From assembly GCA_016928295.1 (NCBI GenBank), contig JAFGLA010000051.1, positions 1 through 39,688 of the forward strand: a stretch of 39,688 bases of DNA, in the 5' to 3' direction. Positions within the stretch are counted from its first letter, which is position 1. Each line of letters starts with the position of its first letter. The position numbers were made by a program, and so were the translations under genes. This DNA comes from Opitutales bacterium. GTDB lineage: Bacteria; Verrucomicrobiota; Verrucomicrobiia; Opitutales; Oceanipulchritudinaceae. The notes beneath the pieces are model-generated. The model saw only the letters and a program-made list of their open reading frames with translations, was not told the origin of the DNA and made no database searches. Below, one piece after another: positions 34,994 through 39,688 of this stretch.

Positions 34994-35112
34994 GTGTGAG
35001 GACAAGTTTTACGGCTTTGTTCGCGAAAGGCCAGCCAAACGCGGCCATGATTCACGATAATGGCGTTTTGCTTCAGAAAAACAGGCTGGCGCGGCGGGGG
35101 AAGTGTGCCTTG

Positions 35113-35280
35113 CGAGGCCGTGTTCACGAATTTGCGGACCGAGGAGGCGGGATGGTTTTTTGAGTGAAAAAATGGAATGCGAGTCGATATGAATCGAGAT
35201 TCTTTGAGCCGAGCAGGCCAATTTTGCACCGAAAAAATGCCCGCTATCCGACGGGAGTCGAATTCGTGAACACGGCCTAG
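35113..35280 (-). repeat. Intergenic repeat family, copy A, complete with terminal inverted repeats
   Basis: The 168-bp element has ends AGGCCGTGTTCACGAATT (35115-35132) and its exact inverse (35261-35278), extended to 20 bp with one mismatch. Read on the - strand it starts CTAGG, and the TAG is the rimO stop. After 18 nt come ACTCCCG, a CCCG/CGGG hairpin (35255-35240), CATTTTTT, GAATCTCGATTC (35202-35191) and GCCTCCTCGGTCCGC (35148-35134). Each block is at the same distance in copy B. No protein is encoded. It should terminate rimO transcription, and its ends can pair to fold the whole element. Confidence 0.85.
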
Positions 35281-36641
35281 GGCAGCTTGGCAAAGAGCTG
35301 GTAGCCCACGGCGTCCTCTATCTCGACCTCGGCAAACTCGCCAACCGGCAGGCTGTCCGGCACCTCGACGTAACCGTCCACGTCCGGCGCGTCCCATTGC
35401 GAGCGCGCCACTCCGGGCGATTCGACAAGAACGCGGATGCGCTGGCCGATGAGGCTCTCGCCCCGCTCGCTCGCCACATTGAAAAGAAGCTCCGTGGACA
35501 GGTTGCGCCGCTTGCGCCTTGTGGACGGGTGCACCCTGCCCTGCAAATCGTAGGCGCGGGTGTCCTCCTCGCGGGAGTATTCAAACACGCCGCCGCGTTC
35601 AAAGCCCGCCTCCTTGATGAAGCCCATAAGCTCGTCAAAATCGGCCTGGGTTTCCCCGGGGAAGCCGACGATGAAAGTGCTGCGTATGCACACGCCCGGG
35701 ATGCGTTCGCGAAGGCGCTGCACAAGGCCGCGCAAATGCGCCGAGTCCGTCTCGCGGCTCATGGCCTTCAACATCGGATCCGAAATGTGCTGCAAGGGCA
35801 CGTCCACGTATTTGACGAGCTTTTCGCACTCTGCGAACACGTCCATCAGCTCCTCGCTCCAATGGGCGGGATGCGTGTATAGGACGCGAATCCAGAAGTC
35901 GCCCTCTATGGCGTTCAGTCCGCGAAGAAGCGAGGCTAGGCTCTCCCCCTTGCTGCTGTCCACGGGGCTTGTCCTGTTGGGCCTCTGCCCCTCCCACTTG
36001 TCCATGCCGTAGAAGGTGCTGTCCTGAGAGACCAAACAGATTTCCTTGCAGCCGTTTTTGACCAGTTCGCGCGCTTCGCGCAGAATGCTCTCCGTGCTGC
36101 GGCTGCGGTGGCGGCCACGGATGCGCGGGATGATGCAGAATGCGCACATGTGGTTGCAGCCTTCGGCAATCTTCACAAATGAGCTGTGCTTTGGCGTAAG
36201 GCGCAGGTGCGGTGTGTCGTAGTCGGGGATGTAGGCAGGGCGTTCGCTTACAAAGCTCTGCGGTCCTTCGTCTTTGCCGCGCTCGCCTGCCATGAGGCTG
36301 TCCACGATGTCGGCAATCGTCGCAACCTGGTCCAGCCCGATGAAGGCGTCCACTTCCGGCATAAGCTCCGGCAGCTTGTCTGCATAACGCTGTGCGAGGC
36401 AACCGGCCACGAGCAGCTTCTGCCTTTTGCCGCCGTTCTTGCGCTCGGAAGCCTCCTGAATGGCTTCGATGCTCTCCTTCTTGGCATCGTTGATGAACGA
36501 GCAGGTGTTAATTATCAGCAGCTCCGCATCCTCGGGTTCATCGACGAACTCGTGCCCTGCCTTGCGAAGCGCGCCAAGCATGATTTCCGAGTCCACGAGG
36601 TTTTTCGCGCAGCCCAGTGATATAAGTCCTACCCTTGCCAT
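35277..36641 (-). CDS. rimO: Ribosomal protein S12 methylthiotransferase
   Basis: RimO is a radical-SAM enzyme that methylthiolates Asp of ribosomal protein S12. The 454-residue protein starts MARVGLISLGCAKNLVDSE (UPF0004 domain with its three cysteines, including INTCSFI and VAGCLAQRY). The radical-SAM motif CNHMCAFCIIP is near residue 156. YTHPAHW, a TIM-barrel with VDVPLQHIS and a C-terminal TRAM domain with VGEFAEVEIEDAVGYQL follow. The VSQDSTFYGMD block distinguishes it from MiaB. The ATG at 36641 is used; an earlier start at 36758 is unlike the family. The TAG stop falls in the end of repeat copy A. Confidence 0.95.
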   Translation of the reverse strand: MARVGLISLGCAKNLVDSEIMLGALRKAGHEFVDEPEDAELLIINTCSFINDAKKESIEAIQEASERKNGGKRQKLLVAGCLAQRYADKLPELMPEVDAFIGLDQVATIADIVDSLMAGERGKDEGPQSFVSERPAYIPDYDTPHLRLTPKHSSFVKIAEGCNHMCAFCIIPRIRGRHRSRSTESILREARELVKNGCKEICLVSQDSTFYGMDKWEGQRPNRTSPVDSSKGESLASLLRGLNAIEGDFWIRVLYTHPAHWSEELMDVFAECEKLVKYVDVPLQHISDPMLKAMSRETDSAHLRGLVQRLRERIPGVCIRSTFIVGFPGETQADFDELMGFIKEAGFERGGVFEYSREEDTRAYDLQGRVHPSTRRKRRNLSTELLFNVASERGESLIGQRIRVLVESPGVARSQWDAPDVDGYVEVPDSLPVGEFAEVEIEDAVGYQLFAKLP

Positions 36642-36844
36642 CTTGTTGTATACGTAAAAAGAAAGGGGACATCGAAACAGGTTCAATCTGTACTGTCGAG
36701 GCGGGACTTGAAAGGCGGGAGCATGCCATTTCGATGAGCTTGCGCGTCCCATCTGCACAATCTGTTGCTAATTTTACAAGTATTTCATAAAATATTTGTC
36801 AGCTTGAGCCAGTTTCCTGTAAGCCCTAATTCAGTAATCAATAG

Positions 36845-36883
36845 CGTCGATGCTATTATGTGTAATTAGGCGAATTATCGACG
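36845..36883 (+). promoter_or_regulatory. Inverted repeat and possible promoter upstream of the histidine kinase
   Basis: CGTCGAT (36845-36851) and ATCGACG (36877-36883) are exact inverted copies with a 25-bp spacer. They enclose an extended -10-like TGCTATTAT (36851-36859). The placement, 93 bp upstream of the start, would suit a regulated promoter, but no -35 is evident. The rest of the 334-bp gap (36642-36975) is AT-rich and contains no gene I can see. Confidence 0.35.
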
Positions 36884-36975
36884 GATATGAAGACGCTTCC
36901 AAACAAACGACGACTGCGCACACGGCTCGTCAATAATTCGTGCTCCACAGGGAACAACTAGCAGGAACAAGCCCC

Positions 36976-38421
36976 GTGAACCTGCCAGAAGACAACAACT
37001 TGCGCAAACTGCTCGAAAAGGCTCTCGAAGCCCTGCCAGAGGATCACATGGAGGGGTTCGCCAACAGTTTCAGCGCTTGCAAGGGAAACAAGGACAGCCC
37101 TTTTTCCCCGAGTCTTGTTTACTTTGAACGGATTCTTGAGGACATGCGCATCGAGATTGCGAGCCTTCGTGCGCGCAACGAAGAGTTGATGCAGGAAAAC
37201 GCGCAGCTCGAAAACGCCATCGCGACAGCCAACGACATGGCGTTGCGGGCAGAGTCTGCAAGCCATGTGAAGAGCCAGTTTCTGGCAGACATGAGCCACG
37301 AAATCCGCACGCCCATGAACGCCGTGCTCGGCATGGCGTCGATGATGGAGGGCACAACCCTGACTGCGGAGCAGAGGGACTTTGTCGAGACTATCCGCCA
37401 GAGCGGCGAGACGCTGATAGACCTGATTAACGACATTCTGGACTTTTCCAAAATCGAAGCCGGCAGGGTGGACCTTGAGCGCATTGCGCTGCGTCCGCGC
37501 GATTTGCTTGCGGAAACCATCAGCCTTCTGCGCCTGAAGGCCGAAGACAAGGGCCTTTACCTGAAGGGCGAAATGCTGCCCGAGGTGCCCCAGTGCCTTT
37601 CGGGAGACCCCACGCGGGTACGCCAGATTCTGATAAATCTTGTGGGCAACGCCATCAAGTTCACGCACAAGGGCGGAATCACGATGCGCGTCGAGCATGT
37701 GAAGACTCTTGAGAACGGGAACAACAGGCTGCGTTTCTCCGTTATAGACACGGGAATCGGCATAGCGCCCGAGAAAATCGAGCGCCTGTTCCGCCCCTTC
37801 TCGCAGCTTGATTCTTCCGTTACGCGCCGCTATGGCGGGACGGGGCTTGGACTGGCAATTAGCAGCCGCCTCAGCGAACTGATGAACGGGCACATGTGGG
37901 TGGAGAGCAAAATCGGGCACGGGTCCACGTTCTTCTTTGAAATCGAGCTGTATCCTGAACTGGAGCTGCCGAAGGAACTTGCAGAAACCCATTACCTATC
38001 TCATGGCAAGGCTCCGGCAATGGATCCGGCCAAGGTGCGCATATTGCTTGCGGAGGACAACCCCGTGAACAGCAAGGTGGCGATGCTGCTATTGCGCCGC
38101 GCAGGTTATTCGCCAGATCTTGCCGAGAACGGCAAGCAGGTAATAGACTCATTTCGACGTCGCTATTACGATGTTGTACTGATGGATGTGCAGATGCCAG
38201 AGATGGACGGCATAACAGCTACCCGCAAGCTGCGGCGCATGTTGGGCAACAAGGGACTGCGCCCGTACATCATCGCGCTGACAGCCTCCGCCGGCAAGCC
38301 CGACCAAGCCCGCTGCATGGACGCAGGAATGGACGCCTTTTTGCCAAAGCCGATAAAGGTCAACGAGATGCTAAAGCTGATCGGCGACGCCACGCTTCAG
38401 CAGGATCTCGTCGTCGAATAG
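36976..38421 (+). CDS. Cytoplasmic hybrid histidine kinase
   Basis: The protein is 482 residues from the GTG at 36976, which has AGGA about 10 nt upstream. An N-terminal segment without known sensor fold is followed by a coiled coil (about 45-90). HisKA has the phospho-acceptor His108 in DMSHEIRTPMNAVLGM. HATPase_c has the N box QILINLVGNAIKFTH, G1 DTGIGIAPE and G2 GGTGLGLAIS. A C-terminal receiver domain has Asp404 in VVLMDVQMPEMDG and Lys in FLPKPIK. There are no membrane helices, so the signal must be sensed in the cytoplasm or through a partner. No HPt protein or separate response regulator is adjacent. Confidence 0.92.
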   Translation: MNLPEDNNLRKLLEKALEALPEDHMEGFANSFSACKGNKDSPFSPSLVYFERILEDMRIEIASLRARNEELMQENAQLENAIATANDMALRAESASHVKSQFLADMSHEIRTPMNAVLGMASMMEGTTLTAEQRDFVETIRQSGETLIDLINDILDFSKIEAGRVDLERIALRPRDLLAETISLLRLKAEDKGLYLKGEMLPEVPQCLSGDPTRVRQILINLVGNAIKFTHKGGITMRVEHVKTLENGNNRLRFSVIDTGIGIAPEKIERLFRPFSQLDSSVTRRYGGTGLGLAISSRLSELMNGHMWVESKIGHGSTFFFEIELYPELELPKELAETHYLSHGKAPAMDPAKVRILLAEDNPVNSKVAMLLLRRAGYSPDLAENGKQVIDSFRRRYYDVVLMDVQMPEMDGITATRKLRRMLGNKGLRPYIIALTASAGKPDQARCMDAGMDAFLPKPIKVNEMLKLIGDATLQQDLVVE

Positions 38422-38472
38422 GGCCAAGCAGCGTTTCCCCACGGCAAACATGCGTGCGCGCCCTCCCCTTGC

Positions 38473-39453
38473 CTACTTGACAAGGCAGCTTTGAAGGGCC
38501 TCTTCAATTGCGCCACGGTCCAGCTTGCAGCCGATAAACACCATGCGCGAGACGGGAGCCTCGCAGTCCCACACATTGCCAAGCGTCGCCACAAAGCGGC
38601 CATGCACGCCCTGAAAGACCATCTGCTCGTCCATACCCTGAAGGGCGACGACTCCCTTTGCGCGATATATGGACTCCCCGTACTGCTGCACAAAGGGTTC
38701 CATCCATGCGCGAAGTTTCTCGAAGTCAAAGCGACCTTCGATTTCCAGCGCGATGCTCTCGATGTCGTGCCCGTGCGAGCCGTTTTTTGAAGAGTGGAAG
38801 CTGTGGCAGCCAGTTACGCCGTTGGCTACGCGGGCAAGATCAAAGCCGCCGATGTCGAGCATCTGCTCCATCGGAACCTCGGCATCCTTGGCAAGGTAGT
38901 ATTTTGCCGCCGCGTTTATCTCTTTCAAATCCGCAAGCAGGGCCTCGACGGACTCCTTGCTCACAAGGTCTATCTTGTTAATCAGCACGATGTCGGCATA
39001 CGCGACCTGCTCGTGCGCGTGCCCGTCGCCCCCTTCGTGAGAGCGGAAATGCTCCGCATCGACAACGGTGATAATGCCGTCGATTCGGAAGGTCTTTCGC
39101 AAAATGGGGTCCGTCATGAAGGCATGGGCCAACATCCCCGGATGGGCTACGCCCGTGGACTCGATTATCAGCCTGTCGATGGAATCGGAGGCCGAGGCCA
39201 CAAGGCGCAGGCGGCTTACAAAGCCGGAACGCGCTTCGCAGCAGGTGCGCCCGAGGACGGTATCCACGCGCGCGGCATTGTCCGAAGCAAGAAGAGCGTC
39301 GTCCACAGGCACCGCGCCAAGCTCGTTTTCCAGCACGGCCACGGGGGAACCCTTGGGCACTGAGGCAAGCATACGCTTTAGCAATGTGGTCTTCCCCGAA
39401 CCGAGGAATCCGGCAAGAATCGTGACGGGCAGTGGCAGTTTTTCTTCGTTCAT
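38473..39453 (-). CDS. COG0523 (CobW/G3E) GTPase with altered CxCC motif
   Basis: COG0523 proteins are GTPases that act as metal chaperones, many for zinc. The 326-residue protein has the P-loop GFLGSGKTTLLKR (residues 15-27), IIESTGVAHPG, and NKID. A C-terminal CobW_C domain has a final region CEAPVSRMVFIGCKLD. His-rich stretches (HEGGDGHAHEQ and HSFHSSKNGSHGHD) suggest metal binding. The usual GCxCC metal-site motif between the two nucleotide motifs is GRTCC here, so the first cysteine is an arginine. The ATG at 39453 is preferred; ATG at 39468 and GTG at 39480 are possible. The neighbours do not reveal the client enzyme. Confidence 0.9.
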   Translation of the reverse strand: MNEEKLPLPVTILAGFLGSGKTTLLKRMLASVPKGSPVAVLENELGAVPVDDALLASDNAARVDTVLGRTCCEARSGFVSRLRLVASASDSIDRLIIESTGVAHPGMLAHAFMTDPILRKTFRIDGIITVVDAEHFRSHEGGDGHAHEQVAYADIVLINKIDLVSKESVEALLADLKEINAAAKYYLAKDAEVPMEQMLDIGGFDLARVANGVTGCHSFHSSKNGSHGHDIESIALEIEGRFDFEKLRAWMEPFVQQYGESIYRAKGVVALQGMDEQMVFQGVHGRFVATLGNVWDCEAPVSRMVFIGCKLDRGAIEEALQSCLVK

Positions 39454-39538
39454 TGCAAAAACCGCCATGTTATTGAGCACATGCCCAATTCTTCAAGCTC
39501 CGTTTTGAGGATGAATGCAGCAAAGACGCCTCCAGGCA

Positions 39539-39688
39539 CTAGGGAGTGTTTGAAAACTGGACTCCCGTCGGAATGCGGGCGTCTTTTCGGTGAAAAACCT
39601 CCCCATTCGGCTCGGGGAATCCCGATTCACCTCGCCTCACGTTACGGTTTTTCCCTCGAAAATACATCCTGCCTCCTCGGTCCGCCAA
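39539..39688 (+). repeat. Intergenic repeat family, copy B, cut by window end
   Basis: Starting CTAGG at 39539, ACTCCCG follows at the same distance as in copy A. CCCG/CGGG (39564-39579), CGTCTTTTCGG, GAATCCCGATTC (39617-39628) and GCCTCCTCGGTCCGC (39671-39685) follow, 53 and 107 nt from the hairpin start, the same distances as in copy A. From copy A the element should end about 18 bp beyond the window. It lies upstream of the - strand COG0523 gene, not behind a + strand gene, so this copy has no visible gene to terminate. Confidence 0.8.

Overview
The window is a GC-rich bacterial chromosome segment made almost entirely of housekeeping genes plus one metal/metalloid-resistance cluster. No rRNA, phage, CRISPR or transposase gene is visible. 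Gene content and protein style (very long Pro/Ala-rich IF2 N-terminus, a DnaG with a decayed zinc finger, a DUF4254 protein, DnaA with GRDHGTV instead of GRDHTTV, weak or absent Shine-Dalgarno sequences at many starts) suggest a member of the PVC group, most likely Verrucomicrobiota (Opitutae-like). This is an inference from protein features, not a phylogenetic result.

Layout. 1-4900: translation operon infB-rbfA-nrnA-truB on the + strand, closed by a T-rich terminator. 4972-5435: a small membrane protein and tRNA-Ala(CGC). 5593-6189: a DUF4254 protein on the - strand. 6474-9621: a - strand arsR-type cluster (arsR, PF03773 permease, small thioredoxin, ArsF-like, ArsG-like). 9703-9863: tRNA-Glu(CTC) with promoter and terminator. 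10018-12180: amtB-glnB ammonium operon on the - strand with a near-perfect sigma-54 promoter. 12214-15221: a P-loop protein and two glycosyltransferases. 15294-22210: xerD-like recombinase, rpoD, dnaG and dnaA, all - strand, with a possible structured RNA between xerD and rpoD. 22211-22690: dnaA/metF divergent region with DnaA-box-like sites. 22691-27218: metF, an M3 oligopeptidase and an unknown membrane-anchored protein (+). 27263-30309: NifS-like desulfurase, AraC/GyrI-like regulator and thiG (-). 30462-39453: an aldo/keto reductase (+), a methyltransferase, rpmA-rplU, gatB and rimO (-), a cytoplasmic hybrid histidine kinase (+) and a COG0523 GTPase (-).

The most unusual signal is non-coding. 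A family of about 168-bp intergenic repeats occurs in at least three copies (35113-35280, 39539 to the window end, about 5480-5596), with blocks at conserved spacing. One copy has 20-bp terminal inverted repeats with one mismatch. All three carry a hairpin followed by T residues, and the hairpin stem shows a compensatory base change. Two of these copies begin exactly on the TAG stop codon of a gene (rimO and the DUF4254 gene). The ends of gatB and dnaA show the same TAG plus 18 nt plus CTCCC arrangement without the rest of the element. The family looks like a dispersed, possibly mobile, transcription terminator that can also supply the stop codon.

The ammonium operon (sigma-54), the arsenic-type cluster and the dnaA-dnaG-rpoD block are the main functional groups; most other genes are single housekeeping functions.
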